Source: Wenzhouxiangella sp. AB-CW3 (GTDB lineage: Bacteria; Pseudomonadota; Gammaproteobacteria; Xanthomonadales; Wenzhouxiangellaceae). Taken from it: a stretch of 64,000 nucleotides of DNA. The notes below the pieces were generated by a model. That model was not told the origin of the DNA, made no database searches, and saw only the letters and a list, made by a program, of their open reading frames with translations. Below, in pieces: positions 17,893 to 26,607 of the stretch; within the stretch, counting starts at the first letter, position 1; the number at the start of each line of letters is the position of its first letter. Location: assembly GCF_014725735.1 (NCBI RefSeq), contig NZ_CP061368.1, forward strand, positions 3,363,225 to 3,427,224. Direction: 5' to 3'. A program made the position numbers and the translations under genes.

Positions 17893-18855
17893 ATGGGACT
17901 GGCCACCATTCATTCACGCGCCGCGGTAGGCATCGAGGCGCCCGAGGTATCGGTCGAGGTCAACCTGTCGCCCGGCCTGCCGCTGTTCGGCATCGTCGGC
18001 CTGCCGGAAACCGCCGTCAGAGAGAGCAAGGACCGGGTGCGTGCGGCCATTCGCAATTGCGAGTTCAAACTGCCGAGCTGGCGCACCACGGTATCGCTGG
18101 CGCCGGCCGATCTGCCCAAGGAAGGGGCGCGGTTTGATCTGCCGATTGCCGTGGGTGTGCTGGCTGCCTCGGGGCAGGTCGAGGTGGAGGATCTCGATGA
18201 CTGGGAGTTTCTCGGTGAGCTGTCGCTGACCGGGCGGCTGCGCTCGGTGAAAGGCGCATTGCCGGCCATCATTCGCGCCCGTGATGCCGGCAGGAAGCTG
18301 ATCCTGCCGCGCGCCAATGCCGAGGAAGCCGGGCTGGTAGGCGATGCCGAGGTCTATCTGGCCGAGTCGCTGGCCGAAGTTGCCGCCGCCCTCAATAATC
18401 ACCAGACACTGGTGCGAGCCGAACCGACCGAGGACACGATCGAGTTCACCGGGCCGGACCTGAGCGATGTACTCGGGCAACAACGCGCGCGCCGCGCGCT
18501 GGAGATCTGCGCCGCTGGCGGCCATAATCTTCTGCTCCTCGGCCCACCCGGCACCGGCAAGACGCTCCTGGCCTCACGCCTGCCCGGCATCCTTCCACCC
18601 ATGGCCGAAGAGGAGGCGCTGGAGGCGGCGGCGGTGGCCTCGGTGGCCGGCCTGGGACTGGATCCGGCGACCTGGAAACAGCGCCGATTCCGCACCCCTC
18701 ACCACACCGCTTCCGGGGTGGCACTGGTGGGTGGGGGCTCGAAACCCAGGCCAGGGGAGATCTCGCTGGCGCATGCCGGTGTGCTTTTTCTAGACGAATT
18801 AGTGCTTAGGCTGCAAGAGAATCCAGTCCAGCTTGAGGGGCCAGTGCCCTGTTGA
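17893..18855 (+). pseudogene. comM: comM 5' portion, split by the genomic island
   Basis: First 303 codons of the Mg-chelatase-like AAA+ protein ComM (YifB), a branch-migration helicase that helps integrate DNA during natural transformation. It has the N-terminal Lon-protease-like domain (GLPLFGIVGLPETAVRESKD) and the Walker A motif LLLLGPPGTGKT. The Walker B motif is complete in GVLFLDE. After DEL (codon ending 18801) the frame runs into 17 unrelated codons and stops at 18855. The rest of the gene is at 40957-41556. Without the second half the product is almost surely inactive. The last native-looking codons (CTT TTT CTA GAC GAA TTA) are unusually AT-rich for this gene. Confidence 0.93.
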
Positions 18856-18861
18856 TTCTCT
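18816..18861. repeat. Hairpin at the left end of the island
   Basis: AGAGAATC (18816-18823) and GATTCTCT (18854-18861) form a perfect 8-bp inverted repeat, with a second short stem GGGGCC/GTGCCC-like inside the loop. Its position next to the comM junction suggests a role in element end recognition or a transcription stop, but this is inference. Confidence 0.5.
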
Positions 18862-19371
18862 GCCGGTGCCCAATTGAGTAGGCCCGGAGGCGGCGGCGGA
18901 TTCACGCTCGTCTAGGATAAATTACCTTCCTACACTTTCCCCATGACGTACGTCCCGTACGTTGTCGCCAAACTCACCGAATATGATAATCTCAGGGCAG
19001 ATCAGGCCCCCTTCGGAGTGGCGGGCCTGGTTTGCAGGCATTTGAAGGGAGAGTGATCGTGCCCAGGACGATCCGCACATGAATATCGGCGTTGGAAAAA
19101 TTTGCCGAAATGCCCACATGTCCATCCAGTTGACAGGGGTTTTAGCTCGCCTGTCACCTCAAAATTATTCCACCCCTGCGACTTCCCCGCTAATTTATAC
19201 GGATTTCGCCCGTATCCATATGCGTCACGGATGGGTGATAATTCCAGCGACAGTCAAAAAGTCGGTAGATGATTATCAAGAACTTCTTATTCTCACAGCC
19301 CTATTGCCGAGCATTACCTGTCTGTTTATACAAAATAATCCGTATGACGCAATGTTGAAACACACTTTCTA
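18862..19371. other. Gene-poor left end of the island before the first cassette
   Basis: About 510 bp between the left-end hairpin and the first cassette boundary. No convincing gene: a 97-codon open frame (19079-19372) has no recognisable domain and no good ribosome-binding site. No integron integrase gene and no recognisable promoter-attI arrangement can be seen, although the last bases act as the attI-like or attC-like half-site GTTAGAGC (19372-19379). Confidence 0.55.
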
Positions 19372-19382
19372 GTTAGAGCACA

Positions 19383-19751
19383 ATGAAATCCTACCTTCTC
19401 CATTTAATCTTTTTCCTCGTGGCTGTTGGCTCAGGCCTAGCAGTTGCGTACCTTGTCGCCGAAAAGAGGTATGGAGAAATTGATCCGTTTCTTGATCTAA
19501 TGTGGAGCGTCGAACGAGAACACGCCGAGATAACGACAAGCCTACATCTCGGAACCATTAAAGCCGCGTTGGATGAAGATTACGAAACCATTCTAAGATG
19601 GAATTGCATATTTATGAGGTCCAATCTACCAAGGTTACGCATCTACGACGGTGATTCTGATCTTCAACGAAAGCGGGTTCAGGAAAGGCTCGAAAGGGCA
19701 ACTACCATGGTGCGAGAACTTGAGGAGAGAGACCTATGCGATGTGGAATAG
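19383..19751 (+). CDS. Cassette 1: small single-pass membrane protein, unknown function
   Basis: 122 aa. Residues about 5-26 form a transmembrane helix or uncleaved signal (LHLIFFLVAVGSGLAVAYLV). The rest is charged and soluble, with helical stretches and two cysteines (about 80 and 119). I recognise no family. The ATG is 4 bp beyond the cassette core GTTAGAGC, with no Shine-Dalgarno, which is common in gene cassettes. The attC starts 16 bp after the stop. Low GC like other cassettes. Confidence 0.65.
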   Translation: MKSYLLHLIFFLVAVGSGLAVAYLVAEKRYGEIDPFLDLMWSVEREHAEITTSLHLGTIKAALDEDYETILRWNCIFMRSNLPRLRIYDGDSDLQRKRVQERLERATTMVRELEERDLCDVE

Positions 19752-19766
19752 TAGCTGACGCTTTAT

Positions 19767-19860
19767 GCTCTAACAAAGGGTTCAACCGGACGCCGGTAAG
19801 CTTCCGGGCGGCAAAGCCGGGCGAGCTCGGTGGCGGCGCCGGTTAACCCAAACGTTGGGC
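19767..19860 (+). repeat. attC site of cassette 1
   Basis: 94 bp from GCTCTAAC (19767-19774) to the core GTTGGGC (19854-19860). The inner L boxes pair as GGTTCAACCGG with CCGGTTAACCC, and the centre forms a long GC-rich stem (GGACGCCGG...CGGCGCC), giving the usual folded attC shape. Confidence 0.88.
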
Positions 19861-19923
19861 GACGGATATATCTCGATGACAAAAATCTACTATAGCACCG
19901 GCAGAGATTAGGGGAAGTGCTCA

Positions 19924-22900
19924 ATGCGACATATTCCGACCTCTCTCTATATCGATACCGAGTTCTTCAAAAGGCAAGGGCTGCGTTTTGACACAAAGGC
20001 ATTCACCGCATTAATTGACACATTTGCCAAAGGTGGCCTTCGCCTGCTCGTCCCGGTAATTATGGAGCGTGAGTTACTTCGCCATTTTGTCAGGGAGGCT
20101 GAAAAAGTCGCCAATGCAGTCACAAACGCACATAAGGCATATCCTGTCAACGAATTAGCTCTTGCTGAACTCCCTTCTCAAGACGAAATGAAAACGAAAT
20201 GTATTGAAGAGATGAACCGAAAATGGTCTTCCTTCAAAGAGCATTTTGTCGTTGAAAACCTGCCGATCGCTGGCAATCTCGAGGATGTCGTTGACTGGTA
20301 TTTTGAAATCCGTCCTCCTTTCTCCGAGAAGAAATCCAAGGAATTTCCCGACGCGTTCATTATCAGCACTCTAGATCAGTATCATAAGCAACACCACGCA
20401 AACATTGCTGTCGTTGGTTTGGATGGTGATGTTAGTCAAGCTTGCGCGAGTAGGCGCTACATTGTGTATTTCCCTAATCTGGAAAAGTACATAGAGGCAT
20501 TCCAGCCAGAACTGTTAGGCAAAGAAAGGCTGCCCGGTGACGTCGATCTTACGAAACCCATCACCACCGAGGATCTGACAGAACTGAAGGCCATACTTGC
20601 TCGTGGGAACCAGGTGACTCCAATTGAAGTTGAACGGGTCATGCAGTTATTGGAGAGCAGAGGGTCTAATTACGATTACTTTTTCCAAAACGCTGACGAC
20701 GCTGTTTGGTTAACGCCACTTTCGGAAAGAGGATATTTTACCAATCCTCCCGGCACAGAACAGACTACCGAAGGGCACTATATTGCCCCATGGTGGCCCC
20801 CCCTCGAATATCTGATACGCATTTTTGATGCAGCCCCTGCTGAGGTGTTGGGAGTAATTTCATCACTTCCGAATACGGTGAATTTTCGGGTTCTGGAAGG
20901 TGTCTTGAAAATTGTATTAAAAGCCGATTCGGCTGACGCGATTTTGAGTTTTTCGCGATTCATTACATCCTTTGTTAAAAACTGCCGATGGGGTCACGAG
21001 CTCATCATCAGTTTGCTGAAAAAGCCATTCATTTTTGATGCACACCTTTCGGAAGTTACACCTTCTTTACTACTCAATATTGTTGAGTTCCGCAGAGATC
21101 CCCGTGAACAGGAGAGGCAGTCCCGGCGCAAAGATAACCCGGAAGCCTGGAACACTTCGCTAGAGCCGAAGCCGCGTTTCGATCAATGGGAGTACCAGCA
21201 AATCCTGGAAAAAGGCGTTCGCCCCTTGGCTGAGCATGAACCTTATCAGGTTTCCCGCATCCTGATTGATGCGGTGGCAAGCATGATCAGACTGGGAAAG
21301 CACCCGCAAGATTTCGAAGAAGGCAGCGATCAGGACTATTCGGAGATCTGGTGCAAAAGGCTGGATATGCCGGATCGCGACTATCAGGATTCGAAGGAAG
21401 CTCTGGTGCAGACGCTGACCTATGCCTGTGAGCAAGTCTATGACAAAACCCCGGAATCCATTAACGCCCTGGATCAGGCGTTGCGAAATCATCGCTGGAA
21501 CGTGTTCAAGCGTCTGCGGCAGCACCTTTACGCATCACATCCCAATGACCAGACCCTCCCATGGATACGCGAGGAGATCCTTGGTCACGATGGCTATTCC
21601 AAGTGGGAACATCACTACGAATTCCAATTGATGATCCGCAAGGCAAGTGAACACTTTGGCCTCCGTTTACTCAGTGAGGACGAACGAAAAGGGATTTTCG
21701 ACGCCATTTTCAGCGGGCCTTCCAAAGTGGATTTTCGCGAATGGATGGGGGAACGATACAGTGAGGAGGCTTTTCAGCAGCATCAGCGCTACTTTCATCG
21801 TATGCAGCTACGCCCATTCGCCGCACTGCTAGGAGGCGGGGATGTTCGACGGTATTTCGATGAGCTCGAAAGTGAATCCTCGGCTGACGGTGTTACCGAT
21901 GATAGCTATTCTCCCTACGGCGGAGTAACCGGCGGCACGGTCAGCTACCGGAGCCCGAAGTCCACCGAGGATCTTGAGAGCTTCACCGATGATGAGCTTC
22001 TGACCTATCTGAACGATTGGAACGAGGAGCATCGGGACAAGGACAACTGGCTGGTTGAGATCAATATCTCCGCGCTGGCTGGCGTCTTTCAGTCCCTGTT
22101 CAAAGAAAAGATTGTACCAGATGACGAACGCCTGGCTTTCTGGCTGGCGAACCGTGACAGGATTGCTCGGCCGGTCTACGTCGCCGCGATGCTCAAGGCC
22201 ATGCTCGAACTCGTCAAGGAAAAGAATTTCGACAAACTGGACCAGTGGCTTGAGTTCTGTGCATGGGTCCTGTCACATCCGGACACGTCGCGAGTGGAAG
22301 GACAACCCGAGCCGCGAGACGAATCACGCGACCATCCCGACTGGGGCAGCTCGCGCCGGGCCGTGGTTAATTTTATTGACGCCTGTGTGAACAAGGATAC
22401 GGAAGCGCCAATTACCGCAAGGGACGGCCTTGCCGCTCTCCTTCGACAGGCGTGCGGTCAGTCCGACTGGCGGCTCGACCACGACCGCCCGGTGCTGCTT
22501 AACCGCGACGATCCTATCACCGAGGCCATCAACAATACCCGCAGCCGGGCACTTGAATCCCTCGTCAATTTCGGCTTCTGGATTCGCCGCCAGTTGCCGG
22601 AAGACCAGCTGCCGGAAGTGACCGACATCCTCGCGGAACGTCTAGCCGAGAATGCTGAAATTCCGCTAACCCGGCCTGAGCAGGCGCTGCTGGGGATGCA
22701 CTTCGGAAACATCTGCACCCTCAATCGGGATTGGGCCGTCCAGCAACGCGAGATCTTTTTCCCGCAGGCAAATGAAGCTGTTTGGCGGGATGCTTTTGGC
22801 AGCTATATCCGCTTTAACCGTCCGGTCAAGCTAACGTTTGAAATTCTGCGGGGTGAGTTTGAATACGCAATAGAGAACCTGAATATCCTGGCGATCGAAA

Positions 22901-23514
22901 AAGGCGACGGTAAGGGGCTTATCGACAGACTGGGCCAGCACCTTTTCACCTACTACCTTTGGGAAGTCTACCCTCTGACGGGTAATGAAAGCCTGCTTGA
23001 GCGCTTTTATGAAAAGACCAAAGATGACCGGAAACGTTGGGGGCAACTCTTCGACCATGTTGGTCGATCACTGAGAAATAGCGGCAGGCAACTAGAAAAA
23101 ACTCTGACCGACCGCATTATCGCTTTTTTCGATTGGCGCTTTGAAGCCGCTGAGCCGCTGGAGCTTCAGGAATTTACCTTTTGGCTGGAAGCCGAATGTC
23201 TCGGCTCTGACTGGCGTTTGCAATCGTACTCGAAGATTCTCGATCTTGGCCGGGGAAAAGATGTAGGGCTTTTGCTTGAGGTGAGAGCTCTGAATAAACT
23301 GCTCCCGAATCACCAGGCATTGGTAGTTGAATGCTTTGCGAAAATTACGGCTGCCATGGACCAAGGCACGGAGATGTATATTTCAGCTGATGAGGCCAAG
23401 CCAATTCTAAAGGCTGGCCTGACTGCTGAAGACCCTCAGGTCCGCGAAAATGCTGAACGTGCCCGGGAAAATCTGTTGCGGCTCGGTCGCTTTGATTACC
23501 TGGATATTGAATGA
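19924..23514 (+). CDS. Cassette 2: 1196-aa protein with N-terminal PIN-like nuclease domain
   Basis: Very large for a cassette gene. Residues 1-175 look like a PIN domain of the DUF4935-like type: LYIDTEFF (Asp11), VIMERELLRHF (Glu48/Glu50), FPDAFIIST (Asp142) and VVGLDGDVS (Asp166/168), which would form the acidic metal site of an RNase. The remaining about 1000 residues are mostly helical, without a motif I recognise; they may be a sensor or scaffold. The ATG follows AGGGGAAG. Its attC begins 80 bp after the stop. A PIN effector with a long helical sensor would fit anti-phage abortive infection, but that is inference. Confidence 0.8.
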   Translation: MRHIPTSLYIDTEFFKRQGLRFDTKAFTALIDTFAKGGLRLLVPVIMERELLRHFVREAEKVANAVTNAHKAYPVNELALAELPSQDEMKTKCIEEMNRKWSSFKEHFVVENLPIAGNLEDVVDWYFEIRPPFSEKKSKEFPDAFIISTLDQYHKQHHANIAVVGLDGDVSQACASRRYIVYFPNLEKYIEAFQPELLGKERLPGDVDLTKPITTEDLTELKAILARGNQVTPIEVERVMQLLESRGSNYDYFFQNADDAVWLTPLSERGYFTNPPGTEQTTEGHYIAPWWPPLEYLIRIFDAAPAEVLGVISSLPNTVNFRVLEGVLKIVLKADSADAILSFSRFITSFVKNCRWGHELIISLLKKPFIFDAHLSEVTPSLLLNIVEFRRDPREQERQSRRKDNPEAWNTSLEPKPRFDQWEYQQILEKGVRPLAEHEPYQVSRILIDAVASMIRLGKHPQDFEEGSDQDYSEIWCKRLDMPDRDYQDSKEALVQTLTYACEQVYDKTPESINALDQALRNHRWNVFKRLRQHLYASHPNDQTLPWIREEILGHDGYSKWEHHYEFQLMIRKASEHFGLRLLSEDERKGIFDAIFSGPSKVDFREWMGERYSEEAFQQHQRYFHRMQLRPFAALLGGGDVRRYFDELESESSADGVTDDSYSPYGGVTGGTVSYRSPKSTEDLESFTDDELLTYLNDWNEEHRDKDNWLVEINISALAGVFQSLFKEKIVPDDERLAFWLANRDRIARPVYVAAMLKAMLELVKEKNFDKLDQWLEFCAWVLSHPDTSRVEGQPEPRDESRDHPDWGSSRRAVVNFIDACVNKDTEAPITARDGLAALLRQACGQSDWRLDHDRPVLLNRDDPITEAINNTRSRALESLVNFGFWIRRQLPEDQLPEVTDILAERLAENAEIPLTRPEQALLGMHFGNICTLNRDWAVQQREIFFPQANEAVWRDAFGSYIRFNRPVKLTFEILRGEFEYAIENLNILAIEKGDGKGLIDRLGQHLFTYYLWEVYPLTGNESLLERFYEKTKDDRKRWGQLFDHVGRSLRNSGRQLEKTLTDRIIAFFDWRFEAAEPLELQEFTFWLEAECLGSDWRLQSYSKILDLGRGKDVGLLLEVRALNKLLPNHQALVVECFAKITAAMDQGTEMYISADEAKPILKAGLTAEDPQVRENAERARENLLRLGRFDYLDIE

Positions 23515-23594
23515 GGGATCCAGCATGAAAACAGCGTCTGAAATCCATTGGAACAGATACTTAGCAATCAACATGAAGAGTAAAAACAAAGCAT

Positions 23595-23667
23595 TCCCAA
23601 CAAAGGCATGCACGCGGACAGCAATTCCGCTGCGCTCCATTGCCGCCAGTGATGCCAGTCGTTAAAT
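23595..23667 (+). repeat. attC site of cassette 2
   Basis: 73 bp from TCCCAAC (23595-23601) to the core GTTAAAT (23661-23667). Inner boxes AAGGCAT and GATGCC pair, with a central stem GGACAGCAATTCCGCTG/TCCATTGCC. The 5' half-site matches the start of the big cassette (TTGGG) in the five core bases. Confidence 0.83.
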
Positions 23668-23670
23668 GTC

Positions 23671-24186
23671 ATGGGAGTCTTCGAAGAAAAGCTAGCTAGA
23701 GCTGAGCGGCTTGAGGTGATCTGCCAGCGCGCTGGATTCGCTTTATGGCAGCTTCAATCCCTGGAGGCGAGTTCGGCTCAAGCCTTCGTGCTCATGGCAA
23801 AGGCAAAGCGTGGAATGGGCGAAAAGATGGGTAGCAAATTGCTGGGATCGGCGTTGAAGAATACTTTTGGGAAGACCGTGCACTCCATGCGGCGGAAAGG
23901 AGTGATTTCTGGTGAACTAGAGCAACGTTTCGAAAGTATCCTAAAAGAGCGTAACTGGCTTGTTCATCGATCAAGAGTAGACAGCGAGCAAGCTATCGTG
24001 GATACGCAAGCATTTGAAGCATTACACGCCCGAATAGACCAGATAGCTGAGGAGTCGCATTCACTCATGAAGGCTCTTGCTGATATGGCTGTCGACTTCA
24101 CCCTTAGAAGTGGGGTTCCAAAAGAGCGAATTCAGATCGAAGAAAGAGAATTGCTAAAAAGGTGGCATAGTCGTGATGACATCTAA
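23671..24186 (+). CDS. Cassette 3: HEPN-like protein (candidate RNase toxin)
   Basis: 171-aa, wholly helical-looking soluble protein. Residues 94-99 (RNWLVH, in the context LKERNWLVHRSR) give the RNxxxH motif of HEPN ribonucleases, placed within a helix after a conserved-looking GELEQRFESIL stretch. HEPN proteins act in toxin-antitoxin and abortive infection systems, but many non-catalytic relatives exist. I recognise no closer family. The ATG follows the core by 3 bp. The stop codon TAA lies inside the attC half-site CATCTAAC, so gene and recombination site overlap. Confidence 0.7.
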   Translation: MGVFEEKLARAERLEVICQRAGFALWQLQSLEASSAQAFVLMAKAKRGMGEKMGSKLLGSALKNTFGKTVHSMRRKGVISGELEQRFESILKERNWLVHRSRVDSEQAIVDTQAFEALHARIDQIAEESHSLMKALADMAVDFTLRSGVPKERIQIEERELLKRWHSRDDI

Positions 24187-24265
24187 CACACCGTTCAAGC
24201 TTGTTCCGCGCTTCGCGCTCCACCGGACGCGGCTAACGCCGCGCCGCTTAGCCTAGACGTTAGAC
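24180..24265 (+). repeat. attC site of cassette 3
   Basis: From CATCTAAC (24180-24187) to the core GTTAGAC (24259-24265). It has the classical layout: GTTCAAGC box, central palindrome GCGCTTCGCGC, stem GGACGCGG/CCGCGCC and CTTAGCCTAGAC before the core. It is the most textbook-like attC in the array. Confidence 0.92.
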
Positions 24266-24327
24266 CACCGAGTCATTCACGAAGCGAATACATCCACAAA
24301 AGTGTCAGTCGATTATAGGACGATAGA

Positions 24328-25425
24328 ATGGCAGATACGCAGAATTCAAGTCTGAGCAGGGCGAAAACGAACAAAGAAGACGAGTTCTACACGCAGCTGG
24401 AAGACGTCGAGCGAGAACTCAAACACTATCGGAAGCACTTCAAGGGCAAGGTAGTTTACCTTAATTGCGACGACCCTAGGGTCAGTGCGTTCTTCCACTT
24501 CTTTTCGTATAACTTCGAGAAGCTCGGTCTCAAGAAGTTAATCGCGACCTGCTACAAGAACAACAAACGCGACCTTTTCAGCGAAAATAGCAGCGAGCGT
24601 GCGATCTATCTTGAGTACGAGGGTGACAAGGATGGTGACCGCATCCCTGGGGATGATGAAATCGAGGTCAATTTCTTGGAGGGCGACGGAGACTTCCGTA
24701 GCGCTGAGGCTATCAAGCTCTTAAAGCAGGCGGACATCGTGGTCACGAACCCGCCCTTCTCGCTGTTCCGGGAGTACATCGCTCAGCTCTTCGAGTACGA
24801 CAAGAAGTTCATTATCCTTGCGAACCAAAATGCCCTTAAGTACAAAGGGATCTTCCCTCTGATACAGCGCGGCGAGCTGTGGGTCGGTGCCAATAGTGGG
24901 GATATGAGTTTCAGGGTCCCGGACTACTACACGCCTCGCGCCACCCGCTTCTGGATAGACGACAATGGTCAGAAGTGGCGGAGTTTCGGAAATATGTGCT
25001 GGTTTACGAACCTAGACTTTACAAAGCGTCACGAGGATCTGATTCTGTACAAGACCTATAACCCAGATGAGTACCCGAGGTACGATAACTTTGACGCGAT
25101 TGAAGTGAGCAAGGTCGCGGATATTCCAAAGGACTATCCGGGCGTTATGGGTGTAACGATTGGTTTCCTTACTAAGCACAATCCCGACCAGTTCGAGATA
25201 GTCGGCATCTCTCAGTCTTGGTACGGCGCAGCCTCCAAGCAGTACCCGACACAAATTCAGGTGAGCTCAAACGGCAAAAGGAGCAACGTCGGAAAACTCA
25301 ACGACGCGCCGGCAATCAAGGTGGACTCACCGCCCAAGGATAAGACATATTACATAGTGGGCGAGGAATACTTCACATCGCTTTATGCACGCGTTTTCAT
25401 CAGAAACAAGAAGGTGGAGAAGTGA
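24328..25425 (+). CDS. Cassette 4a: EcoRI-family adenine-specific DNA methyltransferase
   Basis: 365 aa. It matches the EcoRI methylase family: an N-terminal KEDEFYTQLEDVERELKHY, then VVYLNCDDPRVSAF and the catalytic motif IV NPPF (residues 141-144) in IVVTNPPFSLFREYI. Members transfer a methyl group from SAM to N6 of adenine. Normally the partner is an EcoRI-like nuclease; here the next gene, overlapping by 4 bp, is a DUF262-HNH protein, so the two may form a restriction-modification or related defence pair. The C-terminal part (about 240-365) includes a region typical of the family. Recognition sequence unknown. Confidence 0.88.
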   Translation: MADTQNSSLSRAKTNKEDEFYTQLEDVERELKHYRKHFKGKVVYLNCDDPRVSAFFHFFSYNFEKLGLKKLIATCYKNNKRDLFSENSSERAIYLEYEGDKDGDRIPGDDEIEVNFLEGDGDFRSAEAIKLLKQADIVVTNPPFSLFREYIAQLFEYDKKFIILANQNALKYKGIFPLIQRGELWVGANSGDMSFRVPDYYTPRATRFWIDDNGQKWRSFGNMCWFTNLDFTKRHEDLILYKTYNPDEYPRYDNFDAIEVSKVADIPKDYPGVMGVTIGFLTKHNPDQFEIVGISQSWYGAASKQYPTQIQVSSNGKRSNVGKLNDAPAIKVDSPPKDKTYYIVGEEYFTSLYARVFIRNKKVEK

Positions 25426-26519
25426 AGATCGAACTTCAGGAAATTCCAGTGCGAGATTTAGTTTCCGACTACGAAGACCACGAAGAAGCAGGAGTCCGAG
25501 GGTACGGGGGCAAACTCGATATTCGCCCTCCTTACCAGCGCGAGTTTATCTACGGGGAGAAGGAGCGGCAAGCAGTCATCAAAACCGTGACGCAAGACTT
25601 TCCTCTCAACGTCATGTACTGGTCAGTACGCGACGACGGCCATTTCGAGGTGATTGATGGACAGCAGCGCACAATCTCCATCTGCCAGTACGTCGAAGGC
25701 GATTTCTCATGGAACGGCCTTTACTTCCATAACCTCACAGACGATCAGCAAGAACAGATACTCAACTACAAGCTGATGGTCTATTTTTGTGAAGGGACCG
25801 ATAGCGAACGACTCAGTTGGTTCGAAACCATCAATATCGCCGGAAAGGAGTTGACCAAGCAGGAACTTCGAAACGCCGTCTTCGCCGGTCCGTGGTTGTC
25901 TGACGCAAAGAAATACTTCAGCAAAACCGACTGTGTAGCCTACAAGGTCGGTGGTGACCTCATGAAAGGCACGCCGATTCGACAGGAATATCTCGAAACG
26001 GTCATTGCGTGGAAATGTGGCGATAAGAGCGATGCCTCAATCAGAGACTTCATGGGAAAAAACCAGAAAAAATCTAAGGCAAATGATCTGTGGGTCTACT
26101 TCCAAAACGTCGTTGCGTGGGTGAGAGCGACCTTTCCCGTGGAGCGCAAGAAAGAAATGAAAGGGCAACCCTGGGGAATACTGTACAACCAGCACAAGGA
26201 TGCGGACCTTGACCCTGACGCGCTCGAAGAACAAGTCGCGAAGTTGATGGCCGACCCGGACGTAACGAACAAGAAGGGTATCTACTTGTTTGTTCTAAAC
26301 GGCAAAGAGAAGCATCTGAGCATTCGTCAATTTGATGAAAGGATGAGGCGTGAGGCTTTTGAGCGCCAAAAAGGGGTCTGTCCTGCTTGCAACGAGACCT
26401 TTACTATCGAAGAGATGCAAGCAGACCATATCAAACCGTGGCACGAAGGCGGAAAAACGGAGGCAGCAAACTGCCAGATGCTTTGTATCGACGACAACCG
26501 AAAAAAGGGTGGTAAATAG
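25422..26519 (+). CDS. Cassette 4b: DUF262-HNH nuclease
   Basis: 365 aa, starting at a GTG overlapping the methyltransferase stop (GTGA). The N-terminal DUF262 (ParB-like NTP-using) domain has RPPYQREFIYG and DGQQRTISICQ. The C-terminal about 45 residues are an HNH endonuclease: CPAC, then ADHIKPWHEGGKTEAANCQ and LC-x4-N. DUF262 nucleases include GmrSD and other restriction or anti-phage enzymes, often acting on modified DNA. The operon with an adenine methyltransferase suggests modification-linked restriction. It ends just before attC4. Confidence 0.87.
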   Translation: MKIELQEIPVRDLVSDYEDHEEAGVRGYGGKLDIRPPYQREFIYGEKERQAVIKTVTQDFPLNVMYWSVRDDGHFEVIDGQQRTISICQYVEGDFSWNGLYFHNLTDDQQEQILNYKLMVYFCEGTDSERLSWFETINIAGKELTKQELRNAVFAGPWLSDAKKYFSKTDCVAYKVGGDLMKGTPIRQEYLETVIAWKCGDKSDASIRDFMGKNQKKSKANDLWVYFQNVVAWVRATFPVERKKEMKGQPWGILYNQHKDADLDPDALEEQVAKLMADPDVTNKKGIYLFVLNGKEKHLSIRQFDERMRREAFERQKGVCPACNETFTIEEMQADHIKPWHEGGKTEAANCQMLCIDDNRKKGGK

Positions 26520-26522
26520 CCT

Positions 26523-26599
26523 AGTCTAACAAAAGCGTCAATGCGGGCCGGCCTTTCCGCTGGCGCTCCAAAGCCGGCCGGTTACGCTAATCGTTAGGT
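26523..26599 (+). repeat. attC site of cassette 4
   Basis: From AGTCTAAC (26523-26530) to the core GTTAGGT (26593-26599). Inner boxes AGCGTCA and TTACGCTAAT pair, and the centre is a strong stem GGGCCGGCCTTT/AAAGCCGGCC. It ends a two-gene cassette of about 2.3 kb. Confidence 0.9.
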
Positions 26600-26607
26600 T
26601 TACCTAG

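Noticed and set aside
19079-19372. 97-codon frame at the left end of the island as a first cassette gene or integron integrase
   Set aside because: Too short, no domain and no ribosome-binding site; no attC half-site pairs upstream of it. No intI motifs are present.
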